Source: a virus
DNA: 64,000 bases
Virus record (IMG/VR): IMGVR_UViG_3300042389_001427
Span: 1-64,000 of that record
Reading direction: 5' to 3' (one strand)
The position numbers and the translations under genes were made by a program. The notes below the pieces were generated by a model. The model searched no databases. It saw nothing but the letters and a program-made list of their open reading frames with translations, and was not told the DNA's origin. Shown here one piece after another: positions 57,164 through 64,000 of this stretch; positions within the stretch are counted from its first letter, which is position 1, and every line of letters begins with the position of its first letter.

Positions 57164-59707
57164 ATGGGACTATTTTTCGGAGGAAGCGGTGGCGCGGGGA
57201 GTCAAGGAACTGGAAGCCAGGGGGCGCAGGGTTTCCAAGGAGTAGTCGGCAACCAAGGTTTCCAAGGCGCAGCCGGGACCGGAAGCCAGGGGGCGCAGGG
57301 TTTCCAAGGAGCAGTCGGCAACCAAGGTAACCAAGGTAACCAAGGAGCGGTCGGCAACCAAGGTTTTCAAGGAAATGCCGGGACTGGAAGTCAGGGAGCG
57401 CAAGGTTTCCAAGGAAATGCCGGGACCGGAAGTCAGGGAGCGCAGGGTTTCCAAGGAAATGCCGGGACCGGAAGTCAGGGAGCGCAGGGTTTCCAAGGCG
57501 CAGTTGGCAACCAAGGTTTCCAAGGAGCGGTCGGCAACCAAGGTTTTCAAGGAAATGCCGGGACTGGAAGTCAGGGAGCGCAGGGTTTCCAAGGAGCCAC
57601 CGGGGGCGGAAGCCAAGCCCCTGCCGGGGCCGGGGTAGTAACAGTGAGCAGCGGCAGCTTTCAGACGCCGATCCCCTTCCATCATTCTCAAAGCATTGTT
57701 TATGCTATTAGCGGTGGCCCGCCGTATCAAATAAGCAATGCCTATAATGTTAGATTAAATGTCACATCAAGTGTATTTGGATCGGACGGCCCGGAAATTA
57801 CTCTTTCTGATTCTGCCCCAAATGGCGCGCGCGCTCAAATTGTAATCGGGGCTTTAAACCCAAATAATACAGTTAGGGTCACTGGCTTCGAAACTATCGT
57901 TAATAATAATAATTCGCAGGTTTCTCACGCAGGTAGTAGTTACCATTTTTTACGCTCGGGGGGAATGTGGCAGAATGTAACTTTTGAGGCTAGAGGCCCC
58001 CAAGGTAGCCAAGGTTTCCAAGGAGCCGCCGGGACCGGAAGCCAGGGGGCGCAGGGTTTCCAAGGAGCGGCCGGAACCGGAGATCAGGGAGCGCAAGGTT
58101 TCCAAGGAAATGCCGGGACCGGAAGCCAGGGGGCGCAGGGTTTCCAAGGCGCAGTTGGCAACCAAGGTTTCCAAGGAAATGCCGGGACCGGAAGCCAGGG
58201 GGCGCAGGGTTTCCAAGGCGCAGTTGGCAACCAAGGTTTCCAAGGAAATGCCGGGACCGGAAGTCAGGGAGCGCAGGGTTTCCAAGGCGCAGTTGGCAAC
58301 CAAGGTTTTCAAGGAAATGCCGGGACCGGAAGTCAGGGAGCGCAGGGTTTCCAAGGCGCAGTTGGCAACCAAGGTTTCCAAGGAAATGCCGGGACTGGAA
58401 GTCAGGGAGCGCAGGGTTTCCAAGGAGCCGCCGGGACCGGAAGTCAGGGAGCGCAGGGTTTTCAGGGCGCAGTTGGCAACCAAGGTTTCCAAGGCTCTAT
58501 TGGGTCGGGGAGCCAAGGTTTCCAAGGAGCCGACGGGACTGGAAGTCAGGGAGCGCAAGGTTTCCAAGGAGCCCAAGGAGCCGGCATGGCTTCTCACACT
58601 AGCACAAGTTCCATTACCCCAAGTGTAGGCAGCCGACTTTGGGTTGTGTCGGGGCCCTCTACTACATTGGCGGTTAACGACTTTGTTAGGTGTAACTGGA
58701 ATGACGGCGCGGGTAGAGTGGGCTTTTTAGAGGGGCAAATTACCACAATTAATTTTTTAAGTATAACTGTAAATTGCCTTTCTAGGACAGTAGTAAGCGG
58801 CACTACTTTCGGGAATGTTAGCAATTGGACTATCCGCCAGATCAACCCCGCTGTAGGCGCAGAAATGATTACTTCTGGGACTTTCCCATTAGCAAGGATT
58901 CCTACGGGGTTAGCGGCGTCAACTTTTTCTAACACCGAACCTATTACGGGGTCTACAGCTGCATCTGAACAAGCCCGAATTATTTTTAGGGACTTGGCGC
59001 CCTCCGAAACTACTTCCATTCGCCACAGATACTTCTGGTCTGACTCCGAGGGGACTGTAGATGAAGCCAACCCTGACGTGCTTGATATCAAGCCACTGCG
59101 AGGCCTAAGTTTTGCTTCGAACTATGGGTTATCGATATCTGCGAGTGAAGTTAGGGCCAGTTGGCGCACTAGTTTGGGGCTCGGCGGCGCCGCTATTGCA
59201 AATATAGGCTCCGGTGCGAGCGAGGTTTCTGCGGGCAACCACACGCACTCTATTTATACGCGAAGAGTCGGGCCGGGGCAGATACAACATAGAGTTAACG
59301 CGACTTTCAATGCTAGCGGCTATGTTTCAGGAATAACAGCCACTTCTACACCATCAAATTTTGGGTTCTATCAAATCGCGCAAACAGGAAACTTTTTATT
59401 CAACCCGGCTGAAGTTTTCGGCGTGAACACGACATTTAGGATTCGGCTTATGGTCCGCCGCTCCCCCGGCGCGAACGCGACTCTTCGCGTCTCTCTACGA
59501 TCGAACCGAGTGGGGCGCGGAGAAGAGGGCGTTCCGGGGCTACTTGATAACGCAATAACAGGGACCAATGAGGTTGGTTCGTGGGTTTCATCAGACATCT
59601 CAACCGGAAATGGATTTTACGAAACTTACGAAATCTTTTACTCGGTCCCCTCTGGCAATGGCGGCAGCAATATTCAAGATGCAACTTTGTGGTTTGAACA
59701 AGTTTAA
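57164..59707 (+). CDS. Collagen-like fiber protein
   Basis: 847 residues from the ATG at 57164. Two G-x-y blocks (about 10-148 and 277-474) rich in GFQ, GSQ, GAQ and GNQ triplets with two-residue GT breaks are separated by a globular domain; a long C-terminal domain (about 475-847) is beta-rich with SYR/IYTRRVGPG motifs. Trimeric collagen-like stalks ending in a globular head are typical of phage head or tail fibers. The repeats are nearly identical at DNA level and should vary in number. Confidence 0.8.
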   Translation: MGLFFGGSGGAGSQGTGSQGAQGFQGVVGNQGFQGAAGTGSQGAQGFQGAVGNQGNQGNQGAVGNQGFQGNAGTGSQGAQGFQGNAGTGSQGAQGFQGNAGTGSQGAQGFQGAVGNQGFQGAVGNQGFQGNAGTGSQGAQGFQGATGGGSQAPAGAGVVTVSSGSFQTPIPFHHSQSIVYAISGGPPYQISNAYNVRLNVTSSVFGSDGPEITLSDSAPNGARAQIVIGALNPNNTVRVTGFETIVNNNNSQVSHAGSSYHFLRSGGMWQNVTFEARGPQGSQGFQGAAGTGSQGAQGFQGAAGTGDQGAQGFQGNAGTGSQGAQGFQGAVGNQGFQGNAGTGSQGAQGFQGAVGNQGFQGNAGTGSQGAQGFQGAVGNQGFQGNAGTGSQGAQGFQGAVGNQGFQGNAGTGSQGAQGFQGAAGTGSQGAQGFQGAVGNQGFQGSIGSGSQGFQGADGTGSQGAQGFQGAQGAGMASHTSTSSITPSVGSRLWVVSGPSTTLAVNDFVRCNWNDGAGRVGFLEGQITTINFLSITVNCLSRTVVSGTTFGNVSNWTIRQINPAVGAEMITSGTFPLARIPTGLAASTFSNTEPITGSTAASEQARIIFRDLAPSETTSIRHRYFWSDSEGTVDEANPDVLDIKPLRGLSFASNYGLSISASEVRASWRTSLGLGGAAIANIGSGASEVSAGNHTHSIYTRRVGPGQIQHRVNATFNASGYVSGITATSTPSNFGFYQIAQTGNFLFNPAEVFGVNTTFRIRLMVRRSPGANATLRVSLRSNRVGRGEEGVPGLLDNAITGTNEVGSWVSSDISTGNGFYETYEIFYSVPSGNGGSNIQDATLWFEQV
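57190..57606 (+). repeat. Collagen-coding repeat block 1
   Basis: DNA repeats of triplet-coding units, with the phrase CAGGGTTTCCAAGGA recurring. Units of 45 and 69 bases alternate. Likely recombination-prone. Confidence 0.8.
57994..58584 (+). repeat. Collagen-coding repeat block 2
   Basis: Includes four tandem 69-base units (23 residues each, GNAGT...GNQGFQ) that are almost identical, followed by shorter ones. This indicates recent expansion and possible length polymorphism. Confidence 0.85.
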
Positions 59708-59711
59708 TATT

Positions 59712-60323
59712 ATGAGTGATGACCAAATAATTGAGCAACTTGAGCCGAGTTCAGAGGAGACGCCGCAGGTTCGCTCGCAAATTTTGTATACCGACTGCCG
59801 AGAAATTTACATAGTTCGCGGAGAGGAGTTGCTTCCATCTTCTACGATTCCGATTTCAGGGGATCGTATTGTTATATACCGCCGCGTAAACGGCAAGTCA
59901 TCGATTGAAGACTACCCCGCCGCCACGCTTATTTCTCGCGGATCAACTTGGGGGCCCGCAGAGGATTTTAGTGTTTCCTATGGGGATCGCATTTTTTCTT
60001 ACGATCCTAGCACGGGCATTTCCGAGATTGCGATTTACTCGCCGCCCTCCGATCCGACGCCGATCGATGAAAAGCTCTTCGGAGCCGAAGAATGGCTCGC
60101 GAACCAAGGCTACTCTTCGGTGCGTCTTGTCACGCTTCTTGATCTTGAGAACCAACTTGCATCGATACTTGGAAACTCGCCAAAGCTCACGGCTGTCCGA
60201 GCTTGGATCAACGGAATCCTGGCGGCTTTTATCCAGACCCCCGCACCGAAAAACGACTGGCCGAGCGCGCCGTTTTCTTTTGAGGAAACCACCGCAGAAG
60301 CCTTTGCAGCACTTTTACAGTAA
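59712..60323 (+). CDS. Hypothetical virion-region protein
   Basis: 203 residues from the ATG at 59712; the upstream extension lies in the collagen gene. N-terminal acidic, then a beta-rich part (YTDCREIYIVRGEELL, DRIVIYRRVNGKSS) and a helical C-terminus. No family recognised. It precedes the lysis cassette and may be a fiber-associated protein. Confidence 0.6.
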   Translation: MSDDQIIEQLEPSSEETPQVRSQILYTDCREIYIVRGEELLPSSTIPISGDRIVIYRRVNGKSSIEDYPAATLISRGSTWGPAEDFSVSYGDRIFSYDPSTGISEIAIYSPPSDPTPIDEKLFGAEEWLANQGYSSVRLVTLLDLENQLASILGNSPKLTAVRAWINGILAAFIQTPAPKNDWPSAPFSFEETTAEAFAALLQ

Positions 60324-60338
60324 ACCTTTAGATTGATT

Positions 60339-60653
60339 ATGGACTCGGAGAGTTTTGTAGAGACAGTTTCTTTTGTTTCGAATCAGTCGGATCGATGGAT
60401 GTTTGTCGCGCTGCTTGTGATCGGGTTAGTCTTTGTCTTTATTTTGATTCGGTTTTTTATGAGCCGCTTCGATGATTTGCAGCGCCGAATCGATGACAGC
60501 CAACTCAAGTTTGATGCACAGAACGCCGAATTTATTCGGCATCTTAAACAAAACAACGCCGAGCTATTGGAAGTCATCGCTACCGCCCATCAGACCATCT
60601 CAAAAAACACCATGATTATGGAGAGGGTCGAAAGAAAACTTGAGTCGATATGA
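60339..60653 (+). CDS. Membrane protein with coiled coil, inner-spanin-like
   Basis: 104 residues from the ATG at 60339 (an in-frame TTG at 60333 is less likely). One N-terminal membrane segment (FVALLVIGLVFVFILIRFF, about 24-42) precedes a long coiled coil with LQRRIDDSQLKFDAQNAEF. Its stop overlaps the lipoprotein start (ATGA), and holin and endolysin genes follow. The layout resembles an i-spanin/o-spanin pair, inferred from topology only. Confidence 0.6.
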   Translation: MDSESFVETVSFVSNQSDRWMFVALLVIGLVFVFILIRFFMSRFDDLQRRIDDSQLKFDAQNAEFIRHLKQNNAELLEVIATAHQTISKNTMIMERVERKLESI

Positions 60654-60868
60654 AAATATTAACCTTGCTTTTTCCTTTTTTAATGCTAGGTTGTGTCACG
60701 ATCCCCATCCCGCCTTTCGGTGAAAGCCGAGGCGAGCTAGGCGATCTGCAACTAAAAGTTAGCGTGAATTATGTGCCGAAATCTCTCATTAGGAATGCTG
60801 ATTCTTCTGAATTGTATGCCTGGGAGAAATTCAAACTAACGAAACCAAAACTACTCAAAGACAAATGA
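60650..60868 (+). CDS. Small lipoprotein, outer-spanin-like
   Basis: 72 residues. MKILTLLFPFLMLGC is a lipoprotein signal with lipobox LMLGC (Cys 15). The mature region starts PIPPFGESRGEL and lacks the Pro-rich run of lambda Rz1. It overlaps the upstream membrane protein and the downstream holin-like gene. An outer-membrane spanin is the best guess and implies a Gram-negative type host. Confidence 0.6.
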   Translation: MKILTLLFPFLMLGCVTIPIPPFGESRGELGDLQLKVSVNYVPKSLIRNADSSELYAWEKFKLTKPKLLKDK

Positions 60869-61038
60869 AAATTCTAAACCTCCTTTTTGAAAGGCTTTCA
60901 GAGAACTCAACCTGGCGCGGGCTAATTTTGGTCGCGACAGCTCTTGGCTTGAGGATCGAGCCCGCCCTGCAGGAGCAGATTCTTGTTGCGGGGCTAGGCC
61001 TTATCGGAGTGATTAACATTCTTCGGAAGGGTAAATGA
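60865..61038 (+). CDS. Holin-like small membrane protein
   Basis: 57 residues, too short for most ORF lists. RLSENSTWRGLILVATALGL, then a helical loop and LVAGLGLIGVINILRKGK give one to two hydrophobic helices with a basic end, like small phage holins (STWRG... GL..IG...V.RK). ATG overlaps the lipoprotein stop; TGA overlaps the endolysin ATG. It would time lysis by pore formation. Confidence 0.75.
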   Translation: MKILNLLFERLSENSTWRGLILVATALGLRIEPALQEQILVAGLGLIGVINILRKGK

Positions 61039-61628
61039 CCCTAGAACAAATCCAAAGAATCCAGCGAAGGATCGGCGTCGTGCCGGATGGCTTCTGGGGG
61101 CCTCGGAGTCAGTCAAGGTGTCGGGAGCATTTGCTCTCCCTAATGCCCTCTCCGAATCCGTGGCCTTTTTCAACACAGGAGGGTCTTCGAGATTTTTACG
61201 GCGAGCCGGGGGATGAGACAAATTTAGTTTCGATTAATTTTCCGTTCCCGGTTTATTACGGGAGCCAGCTAGTAACGAAAAGCCGCTGCCACAAAAAGGT
61301 GGCGGGCTCTTTGCTTCGCATCCTCAAGAACTTGGGGAACTTTGAGGGAGGGACACGAGAAATCCTTGAGCCAGTGTCTGATTTTTCGGGCATCTACAAT
61401 TTCCGCAATAAGCGCGGCGGGACTCGCCTTTCGGTTCATGCTTGGGGGGCGGCAATCGATCTCGATGCGGATGACAACTCTTTTAAAGACCCGTGGCCCA
61501 TCAAAGCGGATATGCCGTTTGAAGTCATGGAGGAGTTTGCCAAAGAAGGCTGGACGAGTGCCGGCGCGTTTTGGGGGTATGATGCAATGCATTTCGAAGC
61601 GTGTCGCCCGAGGACTTTTCAAAAATGA
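61035..61628 (+). CDS. Endolysin, M15-type peptidase
   Basis: 197 residues. SVHAWGAAID (about 133-142) matches SxHxxGxAxD of M15 D-Ala-D-Ala carboxypeptidases and L-Ala-D-Glu endopeptidases; DAMHFEA (about 183-189) gives the second His and Glu. The N-terminal 40 residues (IQRRIGVVPDGFWGPRSQSR) look like a short peptidoglycan-binding repeat. No signal peptide, so it depends on the holin. It cuts the peptide crosslinks of the wall. Confidence 0.85.
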   Translation: MTLEQIQRIQRRIGVVPDGFWGPRSQSRCREHLLSLMPSPNPWPFSTQEGLRDFYGEPGDETNLVSINFPFPVYYGSQLVTKSRCHKKVAGSLLRILKNLGNFEGGTREILEPVSDFSGIYNFRNKRGGTRLSVHAWGAAIDLDADDNSFKDPWPIKADMPFEVMEEFAKEGWTSAGAFWGYDAMHFEACRPRTFQK

Positions 61629-61918
61629 ACCATACAGTTGAAACTTTTAGGAAGAACGAACTTCTGCAAACCGCGCTGCAACGCACTTTGGCAGAGCCGC
61701 ACATGGAAATTGCTTTGGGGCTTGTCTCCGAATTAGGGCTGCCCCGAGAGCTTGAAGCCCCGAATGGGATCGATTTCATTCACTTCAACGCCCTGCAAAA
61801 CGCGCGGCGGGAGGGGTATTTTCATGCTTTGACCGCTCTCAAAAACCTTTCCATGCCGATAACAAAAGTTCCCACAACCCGCGAGCTAATGCCGAATCTC
61901 GAAGAAGAGCAGGATTAA
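61625..61918 (+). CDS. Hypothetical protein between endolysin and scaffold
   Basis: 97 residues from the ATG at 61625 (ATGA with the endolysin stop). Helical, ending DLMPNLEEEQD-like acidic tail (ELMPNLEEEQD). Homology unknown. Possible head-tail or scaffold-associated protein by position. Confidence 0.6.
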   Translation: MNHTVETFRKNELLQTALQRTLAEPHMEIALGLVSELGLPRELEAPNGIDFIHFNALQNARREGYFHALTALKNLSMPITKVPTTRELMPNLEEEQD

Positions 61919-61922
61919 ATTT

Positions 61923-63134
61923 ATGACACAACAAACACCGTCTGACGAAAACACCGCCGTAACAACCCCTGAATTGGAAGAGACAGGAGGGACCCTTTCA
62001 TTTGATTCAGCGCGGAGCCTCCGAAGTGCGTTTGAGTCCGCTTCTTCAGAGCCGCCGCCCGCAGAGTCTAAAGAAGCCGCGCCTGCGCAGCCTAAAGAGG
62101 ATGCTTCAAAGCAGGAGTCTTCACCGAAGGCAAAAGCGGCCCCCGCCGAAGTAAAAGCCCCCACCGCAGATGATTTGGCGCAAATTTTAGGCAAGAAAAA
62201 AGATGCCCCCGTTGAGTCGGACGACACTCCCCCCGAATTAAAACAAGCCACTGAACCGGCGCAAAAAGCCTTTGGTAAGTTGAACAAAGCCTATAAAGAA
62301 GAGAAGCGCCGCCGCGAAGAGTTGGAAGCCAAGCTCTCGGATTTGGAGAAAACTCCCGTTGTTGACAGCACAGAAGTCGCAACTCTTAAAAAGCAAAACG
62401 AAGAATACGAACGGGAACTACAAGTAGCGCGCGTTGAGGCGACGCGAGAGTATAAAGATGCGGTTGTTGAGCCGATGAATTTGATCCGCAAGAATGTTGA
62501 AGTTTATGTTTCCAAGTATGATTTGAATGAGTCGGAAATCCTGTCTGCCTTTGGGGAATCCAACCTCGACACTCAAGCAGAAAAATTGAGTGACTTGGCT
62601 TCTGGCATGAATGATCGCGATCGAAACATTTTCTATAAAATGGCGGATCGGTGGCTTGAGATTCAAGGCGTCCGCGAAAAAGTCACGACAAACGCCAAAT
62701 TGGCTTTGGAGAAGTTAGAGGCGCACCGAAAAGAGGAGGGCCAAAAGCAGTCGGAGGAGCGCTCCAAGAAATATGCGGCTGCAATTGATTCCGCTTGGAG
62801 GGATTTGTCCGAAAAAGTTCCGATCTTTTCCCGCCGCGATGGGGATGACGAATGGAACTCCGGGCTTGATCAAGCCTACCAATACTCAAAATCTCTTGAT
62901 TTCGATCAGATGCAGGAGGCACAAAAATCGGATGTCGCAATCCGGGCTTCCGCTGCGACTTTCTTATACGGAAACCTCATTGCTCTCTACGAAAAATACC
63001 AAGAAGCAGTGGGCGCGCTATCAAAATATCAATCTGCAAAACCTGGAGCCGGAGGGGGTAGTTCTATCCCTGCAAAAGATGAGGGCCCGCAGCACGAAGA
63101 TTTTATTGCGGCAATTAAAGCCGGTATTTCTTAA
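61923..63134 (+). CDS. Scaffolding protein (putative)
   Basis: 403 residues, highly charged. An Ala/Pro/Glu-rich disordered first 120 residues, then a coiled coil (KRRREELEAKLSDLEKTPVV, EEYERELQVARVEATREY), then a helical domain and a Gly/Ser-rich end. The composition and place directly before the capsid gene are typical of phage scaffolds. The gene is closed by its own TAA followed by a possible promoter. Confidence 0.7.
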   Translation: MTQQTPSDENTAVTTPELEETGGTLSFDSARSLRSAFESASSEPPPAESKEAAPAQPKEDASKQESSPKAKAAPAEVKAPTADDLAQILGKKKDAPVESDDTPPELKQATEPAQKAFGKLNKAYKEEKRRREELEAKLSDLEKTPVVDSTEVATLKKQNEEYERELQVARVEATREYKDAVVEPMNLIRKNVEVYVSKYDLNESEILSAFGESNLDTQAEKLSDLASGMNDRDRNIFYKMADRWLEIQGVREKVTTNAKLALEKLEAHRKEEGQKQSEERSKKYAAAIDSAWRDLSEKVPIFSRRDGDDEWNSGLDQAYQYSKSLDFDQMQEAQKSDVAIRASAATFLYGNLIALYEKYQEAVGALSKYQSAKPGAGGGSSIPAKDEGPQHEDFIAAIKAGIS

Positions 63135-63142
63135 AAAAATAT

Positions 63143-63168
63143 TTGACAGATTTTTTTCTTCGTATAAA
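63143..63168 (+). promoter_or_regulatory. Possible promoter before the capsid gene
   Basis: TTGACA (63143-63148) and TATAAA (63163-63168) are separated by 14 bases, shorter than the usual 17. It lies just after the scaffold stop. Weak call; would give an extra source of capsid mRNA. Confidence 0.3.
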
Positions 63169-63180
63169 TAAGTCTCTATA

Positions 63181-63290
63181 ACGCTGACTGAAAGCGGTAA
63201 ATTTCAGGATACAGTCTGAACTGCGTAAGGCCCTTTGGTTCGCAGGAAGGGGAAAGAAGCTAAGATCGTCTTCGTTACGCGAAGCACGAT
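63181..63290 (+). promoter_or_regulatory. Structured 5' leader of the capsid gene
   Basis: ACGC...GACTG pairs with CAGTC...GCGT (63181-63226), CCCTT with AAGGG (63231-63251), and a strong hairpin ATCGTCTTCG-ttacg-CGAAG-c-ACGAT (63265-63290) follows. The leader is 194 bases long between stop and ATG, far more than other late gaps in this window. May stabilise or regulate capsid mRNA. Group I intron motifs were considered and rejected. Confidence 0.55.
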
Positions 63291-63327
63291 GTAGTTAAAA
63301 CCACAACCTCAAAAGAAAACCAAAATT

Positions 63328-64000
63328 ATGCCTTGTAACAATATCGAACAGCTGTTCATTGAACACGCTGGACTTATCCGAAACAATGTTTCCAAAAACA
63401 TTATCAATAGCGACTTCTACCTTAAATACCTCCCCCGCGACAAGTGGTTGGATGGTCAAGGGACAGTCTACCAATACCCTATCTACGAGCGTTCGCTTCC
63501 GACTAACCCAGTAAGTTTTACAAACTGGACTTCTTCGAACGGCGAAGCTGGTGGGGCTTGCCAAATCACGGGACAGAAAATCGATAACTTCGGTATTTCC
63601 ACCCGTTCCACTCAACTCAAGAAAGCGGCTCTTAACTCGCCCGACATCTGCTTGGACGATCTCCGCTTTGCTTGGCAAGTTGAAGACCAGATCAAAAATG
63701 TTGTCCGAGTCCTCTCGGAGAACTCAAAATATGTCTGGACCAACGCTTATCAAGATGAGTATATCGCGGCCTGCGGCAACAAACTTGTGCCCCGCGCAGC
63801 GACTACTGGCGCAACCCCGACTCCTGCAAGCATCATCACAGGTTCTACTTTCGCGAACGGAGCCAATCTCAACGCGACTAGCAAGCTAACCTGGGGCACT
63901 CTGGAACACATCTACGAGCAGCTCGGATACTTCGGCGGCAGCCTTAATCCGTTTGCCCGAGTAGATGAAATGACTCCAATCTATGCTGCAGTCGGCGACC
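63328..64000 (+). CDS. Major capsid protein (3' end outside the window)
   Basis: 224 codons from ATG 63328, running off the edge. MPCNNIEQLFIEHAGLIRNN, then a region with YLKYLPRDKWLDGQG and QVEDQIKNVVRVL. No canonical motif of HK97 capsids can be seen by eye, so the call rests on position after the scaffold, long leader and high expression context. Ribosome site is weak (AAAAGAAAACC). Confidence 0.65.
   Translation, partial: MPCNNIEQLFIEHAGLIRNNVSKNIINSDFYLKYLPRDKWLDGQGTVYQYPIYERSLPTNPVSFTNWTSSNGEAGGACQITGQKIDNFGISTRSTQLKKAALNSPDICLDDLRFAWQVEDQIKNVVRVLSENSKYVWTNAYQDEYIAACGNKLVPRAATTGATPTPASIITGSTFANGANLNATSKLTWGTLEHIYEQLGYFGGSLNPFARVDEMTPIYAAVGD

Noticed and set aside
63181-63226. Group I intron core-like GACTG ... 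ATACAGTC
   Set aside because: Only 30 bases separate the two halves, too few for P3 and P8, and no exon junction or endonuclease is seen. Treated as a simple stem in a leader.

Overview
The window is most of a temperate, probably short-tailed (podovirus-like) bacteriophage or prophage. It carries a tyrosine integrase beside a tRNA-like attP candidate, a large terminase, portal, scaffold, major capsid protein, lysis genes, a family A DNA polymerase with primase and helicase genes, and very large internal virion proteins. No tail sheath, tape measure or tail tube gene is visible. The host cannot be named. A spanin-like gene pair (a membrane protein followed by a lipoprotein) suggests an envelope with an outer membrane.

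Layout. (1) 1-16.7 kb, plus strand: late virion genes ending in a 3761-residue polyvalent, ejection-type protein, then a Cys-rich protein. (2) 16.7-31.8 kb, minus strand: about 35 mostly small, tightly packed accessory genes. They include a glycosyltransferase-methyltransferase fusion, a small zincin, an HhH DNA glycosylase-like protein, a YubB-like protein, a putative amidoligase followed by a class II glutamine amidotransferase, and two single-helix membrane microproteins. Between 22.9 and 31.9 kb the intergenic gaps hold 13 copies of the palindrome ATCCGTTNAACGGAT, several of which supply the stop codon of the preceding gene. Many are paired with a second hairpin, GTTCC(N4-5)GGAAC, and a near-constant leader AACCCAAACAAGAAAGGAA. 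(3) 31.97-33.14 kb, plus strand: a TerS-like HTH protein, a zinc-ribbon protein, a tRNA with CAT anticodon and a small conserved gene. (4) 33.14-34.02 kb: a gene-free convergent region with a possible structured RNA and terminator, six AAGTTCCC boxes, five phased TTTAT iterons and several dyads, which makes it an origin or regulatory candidate. (5) 34.0-48.5 kb, minus strand: nucleotide metabolism, replication, recombination and lysogeny genes. These are dCMP deaminase, SF3-like helicase, AEP-like primase, a C5 cytosine methyltransferase with a second long overlapping frame, DNA polymerase A, a 2OG oxygenase-like protein, a helicase-nuclease fusion, a Holliday-junction resolvase-like protein, an excisionase-like protein, three ribbon-helix-helix proteins and the integrase. 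One small secreted protein is inserted on the plus strand. (6) 48.7-64 kb, plus strand: TerL, a metallophosphoesterase, portal, HNH, a leucine-rich-repeat protein, a collagen-like fiber, a lysis cassette, scaffold and the start of the capsid gene, which has a structured 5' leader.

How it fits together. The two minus-strand blocks look like the early, lysogeny and replication functions, and the plus-strand blocks look like the late functions. The capsid gene runs off the right edge and a virion gene runs in from the left edge. On a circular map the two late arms could therefore be one operon, but this is inference. Functions were assigned from motifs read by eye and remembered family signatures; no database search was run.
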